In this document: one piece after another, positions 10,810 through 20,939 of the stretch
How positions within the stretch are numbered: the first letter of the stretch is position 1
Layout: each line of letters opens with the position of its first letter
Source of the DNA: Blepharisma japonicum
Lineage: Eukaryota; Ciliophora; Heterotrichea; Heterotrichida; Blepharismidae
DNA length: 64,000 nt
Reading direction: 5' to 3'
NCBI GenBank assembly: GCA_949751835.1
Contig: CATKHK010000051.1
Span: forward strand, 1 to 64,000
The notes under the pieces: model-generated
Databases searched by the model: none
What the model was told of the DNA's origin: nothing
The model's input: only the letters and a program-made list of their open reading frames with translations
Made by a program: the position numbers and the translations under genes

Positions 10810-12963
10810 TTACTCTATTAAGGTATCAAGAAAAGATATAAATCTTTGAGCATAAAAGTTAGGAGGTGCGCAAGATATTGCCGCTTTACCATGCACAGTG
10901 GTCTTAATAGCATGCTCAATCTTCTTCTTACTCCCATAATATGTGAGAATATCTATTATCCCCATAAAGTATATATAATTGCCATCACTACTTACCATCC
11001 CACCTTCATCTCTTTCTGCAAATCTAACAAATTCATCGGAAACTGCTTTTTGACGGACGCCTCTTTCTTTAACCTCATGAATTCCTAACAATAAGCTATA
11101 ATCGATGATTTTCAGGCTTTGCAACAGCTCGCAGTCTCTTTCTATCTGCTGCATCAGCAGTTTCTTCCTTTCTCCTCCAAGGATGATTTTCTTGTTCCCT
11201 TCAACAAAGTCTAGGTCTTTTCTTGCAACTGAAGAGCTTTCCCCTTTATTTGTGAATCTTCCATAGGTGGAGCCTTTCAAATCATAGACCTCAGAAAGTT
11301 CATGTCCTGACTGAAATACATTTCCGAGAACAGTAAAATATAGCATTTTCCCTTTGCTAGCGATCAATTTGTGAAAACCAAAAAATCTTGCTACCAAAGT
11401 GTGTGGATTTTCCATAACATGTAGATAGTAATCTGGCAGAATTTTTTTTAAAAATAGATATTCTTCTCTTTTCAGAGTTTTTAAAATGTACTTCCCATCA
11501 TCACTGAAATAGAAGAAACTCCCGCTTTTGCCAGAGGAACACTGTCCTTCCAGTGATGAAAACTCATTAACCATCAAGCTATACATTATTTTTTCTACTC
11601 CTAGAGACTTTACATAGTCATGAGCGCTAATTCCAAAAAATCGTCTTATTCTTTCAAAAATGCTGGGGGCATAGTCTCGTAATTTGTAGGTTTTTTGTTT
11701 GACTCCTTGGTTGTTAGCAGGAAGTAAGTTGTATTTTGCTTTTTCCAAGAATTCTTGTTGAGTGGCATCTACAGTTGCATCAATATTAGCAGCTATTGAT
11801 TTTACAGCTTTTTGGATTCCGAGCATCATATTGAGGATTAAATTTCAGTCTTCGTCACCTCAGTGGATTGCTGTTTCTCTTCGCTTTGATGGAGCTTGCC
11901 TAATAACTTGCTCAGATATGTTATTTCTATTAGCCTCATCTGGACTATTTTGCTTATAGTCATTAATCTTTGCCAAAATGTGTACAAGTTTTTCTTTAAC
12001 CTCTCCAACTCTATTTTGATGGTCATTAGAGTTATTATTTTCTAAAGCTGACTCAGTAAGCTTTATTTTTGGTCATTTTTTGCTTCTTGAAGCATTAATT
12101 GGTGTTGCCTCAGACGAGCTATCAATGTCATCGCCTTCTTTTTCAAAAATTTCTGTCTTTAGAGACTTGAATAATTCATTAGTTGACTCTTTTCTAAAGC
12201 TTAGTTTAATACTGCTATGGCTGATAGCTCTAAATTTCTTAGCAGGTGTCTTTGCCTCTCCTCCATCAATTATTTCTAGACACTCCCTGATTTCATTTTC
12301 CAGATCTTCAAGAGTTTCTTTATACCCAACCGCTTCAGGTTTTTTTTGCTCGACATTTGGAGGGTTGATTTTGTCAGTGATTTTCTTATTAACAAAATCA
12401 AATCACTCAAACAAATTTTCGTTGTTGGACATTGAAGAAGTGTACTCTTCAAGGTCAATCACATCGTCATGCTTAGTATCGAGCTGATCAAAATAATAGC
12501 GAATATCTTCTTGGGAAGCACTCACTTCACTTCCAGTGAGAGTGTTGTACATTTTTCATACATTGATGAGTCATGAAGCAAAATCGCTGTAAGTAATGTT
12601 CCCTTCTTTTGAATTTTTAATTAGTTTAAAGCTCTGATGAGCTTTTTCTTGGGGAGTTCCGTGCATGAGAATGTCCATGTAACTGAGATATTCTTCAATC
12701 ACGACTTTTCCAGATCTTGATTTATTCATAACGTCAAATATCCTATCTGCAATCAGGCGAGTTGATTTCATACCTAATAGACCCATATTTTCACGAAAAT
12801 CGTCGAGGGTGAAACCATTTCCTCTTGCCATCCGATCGAATCTTTGTTTATAAGTTACTAGTTCGGGCTTAGTGAATCGATACTTCTGATAGAGCACTTT
12901 TAAATCTAAATCTTTGCGTAATAGAGTTTTTTTCTTTGACCCACATCCTCCGCATATGAGCAT
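10810..12963 (-). CDS. EF-hand-phosphatidylinositol phosphate kinase fusion (PIPK, copy 1)
   Basis: 717 residues, no intron needed, several TGA codons read as Trp (for example WGDEDWN before the kinase). Residues 1-190 form an NCS/recoverin-like EF-hand module after the Cys-rich start MLICGGCGSKKK; the fourth loop (DTKHDDVIDLEE) keeps calcium ligands at 1, 3, 5 and 12, while loops 2 and 3 are degenerate. A charged Ser-rich linker follows (about 190-355). The PIPK domain (about 370-717) has DLKGST (about 561), the catalytic IIDYSLL (Asp about 621), YFMGIIDIL (Asp about 671) and an activation loop ending ISCAPPNFYAQRF. PIPKs make PI(4,5)P2 from PI4P at membranes; the EF-hand module should make activity calcium-responsive. 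The same EF-hand plus PIPK layout is known from the apicomplexan Plasmodium PIP5K, so this may be an old alveolate fusion. A paralogue lies at 18774-20888. Lipid specificity cannot be settled by eye. Confidence 0.9.
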
Positions 12964-13438
12964 TGAAGATTTTTTAATATAAAAATGGGCAAATAATTCA
13001 GAGAAAAAGCTATATTAAAGAGTCAATCATTAGTGCAAAAAATCAGAGTCCAAAATGAATAATTACATATTTTCTCTTATAAATAGCATATTAGTTTAGC
13101 AATTGACCTATTAAAGTTTTAGACTATATAAATTAACATAATATTTATAAAATATTTTTCTATAAGAATTCTTTCTAAAAATTTTCTTTGTGAGTATTGC
13201 TTTTATTATTAATAATATTTTGGTCTATTTTATTCTTTGGATACTTCTCATAAAATTCTTTCTGAATGTCGTCAATCACAATGAATTTTTCTTTTATTTA
13301 TTTCTGAAATTATTTGCAATTTGATGAGTTAGACAGGATATCCTACTCATTTTTATAAGATTTTTCTTCTTTGTTTAATTGCCTATTTATATTATTCATA
13401 TGTATTCATAATTGTTAAATGAAAACAGTTAAATCAAA
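12964..13438. promoter_or_regulatory. Divergent intergenic region, AT-rich
   Basis: 475 bases between divergent genes (PIPK copy 1 on minus, RING-H2 on plus). On the minus strand near 13215-13285 there is a short protein-like frame (KFIVIDDIQKEFYEKYPKNK), but it is bounded by stops in an AT-rich setting and may be chance. No other signal was seen. Confidence 0.35.
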
Positions 13439-14281
13439 ATGGAAGAGTCGCAGCAAAACCAAATGAACTCTTCAGTTGATGGCAATAGAATGGCTTCAGA
13501 AAACTCATCATTAATAAACTACAGACTAGACCAACAAAGATTATCAATGCGTGTCTCAGTTGAAGAGGCCATGATTAACAGCTATCAAGGATCTAAGTAT
13601 ATACTAGGGATGCTTTCTTTTGTATGTATTGGCAAGCTGACAGCTTCAATTCTAATTTTAAGCCTCTGTAACACTAAAACCTCCGAGCCTCTTGAAATGT
13701 ATATAAAAGGATGCATTTTCATTGATATCTTAAGCATGATGGTTTTAATTGCCAAAATTCTTATGTCATTTTCAATTATGCCTCAGCTATTTAAAATTGC
13801 TACAAGCTATATTGACTTTTTTATAGGACTGTAATTGATATTCAGAGTCTATATTGCGTGATTTTCTCTTGGAAATTTATGGTTCTACTCATGTGATGAT
13901 TGTTTTGATGAAGCTCCTGAATTAACTATACTATCACTTATTTACATTGTAATGGGATGCTTTTATTTGTGCATGCCTATGATGCTAATTTGCTGTCTAT
14001 GCATGTGCATCCCTATTATTATTCTATTATTAGTACTTGTTGACACAAGAAATCAGAATCCTGCAACAGACGAGATGATAAGAAGGTTAGTTGTAGAAGA
14101 TTATAACTCAAATCAACACATTGGGGAAAGAAGCTGCGCAATATGCTCGGACGACTTTAGAAATGGAGTGAAGATCATAGCTTTATCATGCGACTCAAGA
14201 CATATTTTTCATGAAAATTGTATTAAAACTTGACTGAGAGTAAATTCAATCTGTCCACTCTGCAGAGTGCCTATTGTGTAA
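13439..14281 (+). CDS. Multipass membrane RING-H2 E3 ligase
   Basis: 275 residues after removing the intron at 13831-13845; TGA codons are read as Trp. The N-terminal 55 residues are polar. Hydrophobic segments at about 55-78, 88-115, 122-150 and 155-198 predict four transmembrane helices. The C-terminus holds a textbook RING-H2: Cys228, Cys231, Cys246, His250, His253, Cys256, Cys267, Cys270, with the family hallmark Trp after Cys256+3 (encoded by TGA) and CPLC. Such proteins ubiquitinate membrane or lumenal-pathway clients, often in ER, endosomes or contractile-vacuole systems in protists; the substrate is unknown. Translation without splicing would stop at TAA inside the intron, before the RING. 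Confidence 0.85.
13831..13845 (+). other. 15-nt spliceosomal intron
   Basis: GTAATTGATATTCAG has GT...AG borders and A at position 10. Removing it takes out an in-frame TAA and keeps the frame of the RING-H2 protein. Confidence 0.9.
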
Positions 14282-14518
14282 ATGCCATATTAATAACTTT
14301 TAAGGATTTAAGCACCATTTCCTTGATTAAATATACGTCTAATGAATCTTACCTTTTTTTAAATTACGACATTTCGATGGCTATCGGCAATCTTTAATAG
14401 GTTTAAGCGTTTATATAGTTATTAATTAGATAGCCTATATATAAATTAAAATTGAGCTATTTTCACTATTATTCACAGAATTAAGTTTACTTGCTATGTG
14501 ATAGTCAATATATAATTA

Positions 14519-15478
14519 ATGACAGGTAGAAATGAAATATTAAGTCCATCAATTTATGATACTTTTAGCGGCAGCAGTTTAAAATCGTTTGGGCCAAGGA
14601 ACAATAGTCTTCCTAATATCTTCACTACACTGAATAGTCAAGAGAAAATCACCATAAAAAACACTAAAAGCCCTTCAAGAATTTATAATTCAACAGACTC
14701 TTTAAGTAGGCTAAACAAAATTAACACTGAGAAAGTCTCACACCTGTTTAAATCGCTAAAAATAGAAAATCCTAGTCAAAGTTCGAAAAATCCTTGTTTT
14801 ATTACTATAAATAAAAACTTCAAAAGGCGAGGATCAGTCATTATAGATTATATAAAATCAAACAGCAAGCGTTTTGATTATTTGGTGTCTGAAAGTACGC
14901 TGGAGAGTAAGAAAAGAATTGAACAAGAAAATGCAAGAAAATTGAATAAAAAAGAAATTGAAGAAATTAGCTTAAAGCTTAAAGAAATCATTTCTCAGAA
15001 GAAATTACAGATAGACCTTCAAATTGAGAAAAATATCGAAAACTTGAATAAAAAGGGCATTTTTCCAATGAGTATTAACAAGCTAAGAGAAGAGAGCAAG
15101 GTGCTCCCGAAATTAAGAAAAGTGTAAAATCTATATAGAATCAGTTCAGAAAAAAAGAGAATCTACTTGGACTATACTCTCCGCCAGCGAAAAAAGTTAA
15201 ATATTGAAGCATATCAAAGCAACTTAGGCTTGACACTGAAAGAAAAGTATGATTGAGAAAATAAAAGAAAAAGTAACATATTAAAAGAAATCAAAGAAGT
15301 CATTGTTAAGGACTCCCAAAAATCAGAAATCCCTGTCTCAAGGGCAGAAAATGAAAGCGAGGATGAAAATGACAGCGAACAAAACTTGAAGGAGATTTCT
15401 GACTACTTGAAATGGTTTAACAAAGAAGGCATGAAAAACTATAAGACAGCCCCAGTCAAATACCTGACAAAATTCTAA
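14519..15478 (+). CDS. Basic, Ser/Asn/Lys-rich protein of unknown function
   Basis: 314 residues after removing the 15-nt intron at 15124-15138; TAA stop at 15476-15478. The N-terminal 110 residues are Ser/Thr/Asn-rich and probably disordered (MTGRNEILSPSIYDTFSGSS). Residues about 130-200 are charged helix with coiled-coil character (ESKKRIEQENARKLNKKEIE). The C-terminal part after the intron is again Lys/Glu-rich (RQRKKLNIEAYQSN) and ends SDYLKWFNKEGMKNY...LTKF. No domain was recognised. Without splicing the product would stop at residue 202. Confidence 0.75.
15124..15138 (+). other. 15-nt spliceosomal intron
   Basis: GTAAAATCTATATAG, with A at position 10. It removes an in-frame TAA; the downstream frame is open for 113 more codons. 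Confidence 0.88.
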
Positions 15479-15513
15479 CATTTCTATTTATTAATTAATT
15501 TCATATTCAAATC

Positions 15514-17059
15514 ATGAAAAAGGCGTCATCAAAAGACCGAATTCAGCATTGGCTTGATTTTATCGATCCAAGCCAAACAGATTTAGCCTCTACACAGTGT
15601 AGTCAACAAATGCCAAGAGAAATTCTGCTTCAAGCCAAAGGAAAAGAATACGAAGTCAAAAAATATATGGCCCGAGTTGAGAAAGAAAAAGAAGAAAAGC
15701 TTTTAACTCCATTTCACCCCTTGACCAATGTATCCTTCACCACTTCAAATGAGCTGTAATTTCTATACAGTTAGTGTTGAGAATAGACTACTTAGAGCAG
15801 GACAGATTTATTCGCAAAAATTGCAAGAAAAAAGGAAAGAAAAATCCGAAAATGAACGAAAGGAGGAAGAAAAGTTGAAAACAAAGCCAAGACCTGCATC
15901 AGCTGGAAGATCGCGAGAAAGACTCTACGGAATGCATAACTTATATAAGCAAAAACAGATCCAAAGACAAATTGAAGAAGCAGAAAGAGTGAGATCAGAA
16001 CTCAAAGACCCAGAGCTCTGCAAGCGATCGCTAGAAATAGCAGAGAAAAAAGACCGACCGAGTAGAGTTGAAGACAGACTGATTGAACAAGCAAATAAAT
16101 CAGTTGAAATGCTTAATACCAAACGATTAATTTCAGAAATGGCCAGAAAATGGGCATCGAAACCAACAATTTCTCCAATGGCAAGAAAGCTTAAGAGAAA
16201 TGGAAATGTGTCAGAGAGACTCTCTAAGTACAGCTTCATTTACGAGGATAACTTGAACAAGTTGAAAATGAAATATGAGGATAACATCCCACACCCAAAA
16301 TCTCCATCAAAATTTGAAAAAAGAGAAGTCCCGCTTATGGACAGGCCAAGATCTCCAATTAAAGAGCCCGAAATTGATTTTCCATTTAAGCCACAGCTAT
16401 GCAAGAGATCTCTCGAGATGGCTAAAAGTCTGGGAAAATCAACTGAGAGACTACTAAGAGCATCCCCATCCCCCACAAATTTTTTAGATGATAAAGAATG
16501 CTCTTTCAGTCCGCTTGTCAATAAGAACTCAGAGAAGCTTGACAGAAGACAGAAAGTCAATGAGAACGGTGACAAAACCGACAGATGAGAAGCACTCTAC
16601 AATTTGAGAAACTTAAATTCAGAAAGAAGAAGAGAGTTAATAGATGAAAGATTGGAAGAGGAAGGCCGGGATTGTGCTTTCCACCCTCTAGTCATGACAC
16701 CACAAAAGAAGGAGTTCAATCCTGAGAAGCTCGTCGAGAGACTTAATGGTTGGGAGAGCGTTAGAAAAGAGAAAATCCAAAGGACCAGAGAAGATGAAAT
16801 TGAAGGAAGCATGAAAAAGTGCACTTTCCGTCCTGAAATCTGTGATTCTCCTTATTCATCAAAAGAAATAAACTTCCCTACCGACAAAGGAGTCCAGAAG
16901 CACATCGAAAAGCAATTGTCGGCAAGAAAAAGAAGCCTCGAAAGCACTCCAAGAACTCCTGAAAAGAAGACAAAATCAGCCTATAAAGAACTAAGTGCAA
17001 ATGACTTTTTATTGGCATTACAGAAACTCCACGTTGATTTATGTGAAAGCCAATTATAA
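15514..17059 (+). CDS. FxP-repeat protein, probably cytoskeletal
   Basis: About 508 residues if the intron at 15756-15774 is removed; TGA 16586-16588 is Trp. The protein is highly charged and carries spaced repeats of a (C)-[TSA]-F-x-P motif followed by a Ser/Lys-rich stretch: LTPFHPLTN, FPFKPQLCKRSLEMA, CSFSPLVNKNSEKL, CAFHPLVMTPQKK and CTFRPEICDSP, plus the related ELCKRSLEIAEK. Each is followed by a basic helical stretch such as ERLNGWESVRKEK. Motifs of this CTFxPxI kind recur in large protist proteins, many of them flagellar or cytoskeletal, which is my only functional hint. The gene ends 20 bp before the next plus-strand start. The reading frame changes by one at the intron, see the intron entry. 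Confidence 0.7.
15756..15774 (+). other. Intron with tandem acceptors (15 or 19 nt)
   Basis: GTAATTTCTATACAG (15756-15770) fits the local intron pattern perfectly, with A at position 10, but removing only these 15 bases leads at once to TAG. Using the next AG four bases on (CAG then TTAG, 19 nt) restores a 427-codon downstream frame. Either the long form is the real intron, or both acceptors are used, or the assembly has an indel here. Confidence 0.6.
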
Positions 17060-17079
17060 TGTAAATAGTATTATTAATT

Positions 17080-18069
17080 ATGGCATACGAAATTTGCACC
17101 GCTTTGGAGCTTCCAGCATATCCTCATCTTTCTCTTGAAAACGAAGGGGAATTCCTCGTTTTGCCTGTTGACCGAACTGCTATGGAAATAGCTGGGAATA
17201 ACCCACCTATTAAGTTGGCCAAGCAAATGTCAGAGCTTAATGAGTTTCTACAAAGTGTTGAGAACGTGGATCACATGACCCTAGTTCATGACGGACGATT
17301 ACAAGCTCAAGATCACCCCTCAGAAATTGCTTTACGATTAATGGTGCAGCCTTACATATTTAGCGATTTAGAAAGTGGCCAAAATTGTGAAGCAGATGTG
17401 AATATTGGAATTTATGTTCCTAACTCATATATATCTGAAAGAGGAATTTGGGACTGCGAATATCTGAATCCGCATAATGTTCTTGAGAAGAAAGCTCATT
17501 ATGTCATTGAGTCAGATAAAAAATGCTATTCTCCAGTTCTGATCAAATTCAGCACTTGCATCCCAATTCATGTATTTTATTCACTCATCATTTATAATAG
17601 CGCAGAAATTAGAAAATTTGCAATTGCTAAACATGTGCTCTTAATAAATGATAGAAACGATCTTGGTCAAATAGCTGAAAGAGTCGCCATATCAGAAGAT
17701 CCAACCTCAAAACAAAATGCTATGGATTCTTGCCATTGGATTTTTGATAGATTTGTCCCTGATACCAGGAGTCAATTCGAATCTGACTTGCTCACAAGAC
17801 TTTTCGCAGAAATTATTAATGATAGCAGCAGATCTGAGGTCATTAGAGATTTCTGGTTCAACATTTTCTATTATCTTGTATGGGATCAAAGCGGAAGACC
17901 TGAAGGAGATTCCAATTTCGGAGAGCATGAGTACTTGAAGCTGGCAGAGAGCAGTCTTAATCAAGTCGAATGTGATCACAAAAATAGAATTAACTGGGCA
18001 ACGGCCGCAGTTTCGAGCTTTGTAAAGCGACTTCATAGAGAATTCTTAAGCTGGGTAGGTGAATTTTAA
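17080..18069 (+). CDS. Conserved-looking protein of unknown function
   Basis: 329 residues, ATG start, TAA stop, uninterrupted. The composition is that of a globular soluble protein: no signal peptide, transmembrane segment, coiled coil or low-complexity run. Landmarks are LVHDGRLQAQDHP (about 67-80), an aromatic stretch RDFWFNIFYYLVWDQSG (about 251-268) and a helical end FVKRLHREFLSWVGEF. I do not recognise the fold or family. It stops 8 bp from the convergent CFAP144-like gene, so the 3' untranslated regions must overlap. Confidence 0.75.
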   Translation: MAYEICTALELPAYPHLSLENEGEFLVLPVDRTAMEIAGNNPPIKLAKQMSELNEFLQSVENVDHMTLVHDGRLQAQDHPSEIALRLMVQPYIFSDLESGQNCEADVNIGIYVPNSYISERGIWDCEYLNPHNVLEKKAHYVIESDKKCYSPVLIKFSTCIPIHVFYSLIIYNSAEIRKFAIAKHVLLINDRNDLGQIAERVAISEDPTSKQNAMDSCHWIFDRFVPDTRSQFESDLLTRLFAEIINDSSRSEVIRDFWFNIFYYLVWDQSGRPEGDSNFGEHEYLKLAESSLNQVECDHKNRINWATAAVSSFVKRLHREFLSWVGEF

Positions 18070-18077
18070 ATAATAAA

Positions 18078-18581
18078 TTATTTTTTAACTATGGACCTTG
18101 TTTTCACTTTAAACGGACTTGTTCCTGCAGACTTTAAAAACTCTTCAGCAAAGAAAGTTTCGAAGCATTTGTTTTTGGATCTGTTATGCCAGTCAGTTTG
18201 GGTCCTTGGCCTCATAATGACTGGATGATTATACCATCCTATTTCTTGAGAACTTGTTTGAGGGCCTCTATATTTTTGGCCTGGAGTCATAATTCCTCTA
18301 TTGATAGTTCTTTTTAAATAATCAGATGAAAAGGCCTCTTCAGTGGGATCCCGGTAAATAGTAGGAACATAGCGCTCGTTTCCTAAGACAGTTGGGTCAA
18401 CTTGATTGGGCTTTGCTGTGACAGTAGTCATGTGATAGGGATTTATTCTGTACTTGCCAGAAAATCGCTCATATCTTTGGTTTCACTCTAGGTACTCTCG
18501 ATGAATGATCATTTTGTGAACTTCGTTTGTGGGATCGATTACTTGTTGTTTGGGCTTCGGTTTCGCGTTGGCTTTGGACAT
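18078..18581 (-). CDS. CFAP144: CFAP144/FAM183-like axonemal protein
   Basis: 167 residues from ATG 18579-18581, reading one TGA as Trp (HREYLEWNQRYERF). The layout matches the FAM183 family: an N-terminal helix (EVHKMIIHREYLEWNQRYE), then KYRINPYHM, a middle linker, and the family-like box KYRGPQTSSQEIGWYNHPV. FAM183A/CFAP144 proteins are small microtubule inner proteins of ciliary doublets, fitting a ciliate. The last 40 residues are basic (NRSKNKCFETFFAEEFLKS). The call rests on the S/T-x-QEIGW box and overall order; a database search would settle it. Confidence 0.7.
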
Positions 18582-18773
18582 TTACAAATTTATGTTATTT
18601 CAGAGCAACAAAAGCATGAAAGCATTTAGATATATAAGAGTTGAATACCTATGATAAATCTTCTGGAAATTTATTAAGGAATTATAACTTCTTAATTTTG
18701 TTTTCTAATAATATCTATTAAAAATTATAAAATATACAAAACCGTTAAAATATCAATATAAATATTTCAAAGA

Positions 18774-20888
18774 CTAATCTATGATAGACGCTACATACTT
18801 TTGAAACCGAGAAGCATATATTTTTGGATGCACTGAAGACACTGCAGATTGTCCAAAAATGCTTCCTTTCACAAGATTCTCAAATTTTTTCTTCGGAGTA
18901 TAAAGGGTCAATATATCAATCAACCCTATAAAATACAACTCTTCCCCATCATTCGATATCAATCCTCCTCCATTTCTCTGTGCAAATGGCATGGACTCAT
19001 TTTCCGGCTCAATATTTTCCCTCAATCTGTGAAAGCCCACTAGCAGAGAATAATCCATGATATTCATGTTAAGGAAAAACTTAACATCATTTTGGATTAT
19101 CTCTAAAAATTGCTGCCTCTTTTCAGGACCTAACTTGATTCTTAGCCCCGAATTATTAAAATCATTATCTTTCCTCGCAATATTTGGATCTTCATTAGGA
19201 TTTGTTGATCGAGAAAAAGTGGAACCTTTTAAATCGAATTTTAAGTTTATTTGATATCTCCTAGGGAATGTATTTTTCATGACCAGAAAATACTGCTTAA
19301 CGTGGTTTCCGTTTTTTATAAGGTGAATTTTGTGGAATCCATAAAATCGAGGCAGCAAGGAATCAGGATTTTTCAGAAGGTGGGAGTAGTAATCAGTCAA
19401 AATATTTCGGAAAAGAGCGTACTCGTCATAAGGGATGGTTTTTAAAATGAATTTACCATCATCACTAAAGTAAAACAGACTACCACTTCTTCCGCAAGTC
19501 ATCAAGCCTATCATAGAAGTGAGTTCACTGCTTATTAAATTCCTCATAATTTTCTCAAGACCTAGGGAATCTATGTACTCTTCATCATCAATTTTGTCTC
19601 TGATTCTAATTCTTTTAAATATCCCTGGAGCATAATCAGAAAACTTGCAGCTTTCAAATTCTGAGGTTTCAGAGGAGAGCGTGAAAACTGATTTAAAGGC
19701 ACATTCTTTAGCTAAAGGCACTGTAAAATCATACGATGAACCTTCTGCTGCCTTTACGGCTTTTTGAATTCCAAGCATCACATTTAAAATCAAGTTTCAG
19801 TCATCGTCTCCTCACTGGACACATTTAATTTTGCTCGGAGAACTTATCGTCCGAGAAGCGTTTTCGCTTGACGACTCTTTTATATCGCTAATTTTTTTAG
19901 CTAGGACACGTAAAGAGTCAGCAATAGCTTTTTGCTTTGCTTGATAATCAGAGCTTTCACTAAACAGTGTGTCTGTAGTTTTTGTATGCTTTGTGCTCCT
20001 GTTGGAGTCTTCTAGCATAAATGGGATTTCTGAGTCAGAATCACTAAAAAATGAAGGATCATCATTGTCCCCATTGTGCTTTAATTCTTGCATTGAATTG
20101 AATTGTGGCCCTCTCTCAGGGCTTGCAGCTGAAATTGATGATAAATTTAGCCTTGGCATTGATAAATCTTGATATGAAATTGACAATTCTTTGTCTCGTG
20201 AAGGTGATTCTAATATTTCTAAACAACTGTTGATTTCATGCTCAACTGAATCCAGTCTACTCCTCCAGGGCTTTTTTATTTCACTCCTACTCAGTGAGTT
20301 ATCACTTTTCTTGACAACATCAATTCAGTCAAACAGAGGACAATCCGATCCAAAGCTCTGTTTATACTCGTTAAAGTCAATAACTCCATCCCTTTTTGTA
20401 TCTATCATGTCAAAATACTCCCTTACATCATCTTCTGAGCTTTCGATTTTATTCTCCGACATCGAATTGAACACTTTTCTAATACCTCGAACTCAGCTAG
20501 AAAAATCGTCATAAGAAATGAACCTTTTATCTTTTTGCGCAATTAGTCTAAATGATTGGAGAAGTTTTTCTTCTCGAGTCCCATTAATTAATACATCCAT
20601 ATAATCCAAAAAATCAGTGAAAGTCACTAATCCTCTATTTGATTTGTCCATAAGTCGAAATATTCGATCTGCAAGAACGCTATTGGATCTTAGCCCAAAT
20701 AAGCTCATATGTTCTCTAAAAAGAGTCAAGTTTATTGTGTTACCCTTTGACATTCGTTGGAACCTGTTAAGATATAATAGCAAATCATTTGTCGAGAAAC
20801 GATATCTCTGTGAAAGGATGTATAAGTTAGGCTGACCAAATTTAGCTTCTTTGTGATTGATCTTTTTGTTTTGGGAGCAGCAAAACAT
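18774..20888 (-). CDS. EF-hand-phosphatidylinositol phosphate kinase fusion (PIPK, copy 2)
   Basis: 704 residues with the same layout as the copy at 10810-12963. The ATG at 20886-20888 gives MFCCSQNKK, parallel to the Cys-rich start of copy 1 and a possible lipidation site; the frame ends with TAG. EF-hand loops include DKSNRGLVTFTD and the canonical DTKRDGVIDFNE. The Ser-rich linker (about 190-360) contains an acidic run DDPSFFSDSDSE. The PIPK domain starts after WGDDDWNLILNVMLGIQK and has DLKGST, IMDYSLL, YFIGLIDIL and an activation loop ending SVHPKIYASRF. The Asp residues of the catalytic and metal sites are kept, so it should be active. Linker and activation-loop tips differ most from copy 1, suggesting different regulation or lipid preference. 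Confidence 0.9.
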
Positions 20889-20939
20889 ATTTATTAAATC
20901 TTTGCTCAATAATTTGCAAATGGATTATTTTACAGCTAT

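Noticed and set aside
15728-15780. Separate gene starting at ATG 15728 instead of a spliced exon
   Set aside because: The frame overlaps exon 1 of the upstream frame, and a GT...AG at 15756-15774 joins both parts into one FxP-repeat protein.
20889-20909. Upstream non-ATG start for PIPK copy 2
   Set aside because: The codon at 20907-20909 is TTG; the ATG at 20886-20888 gives a Cys-rich start parallel to the other copy.
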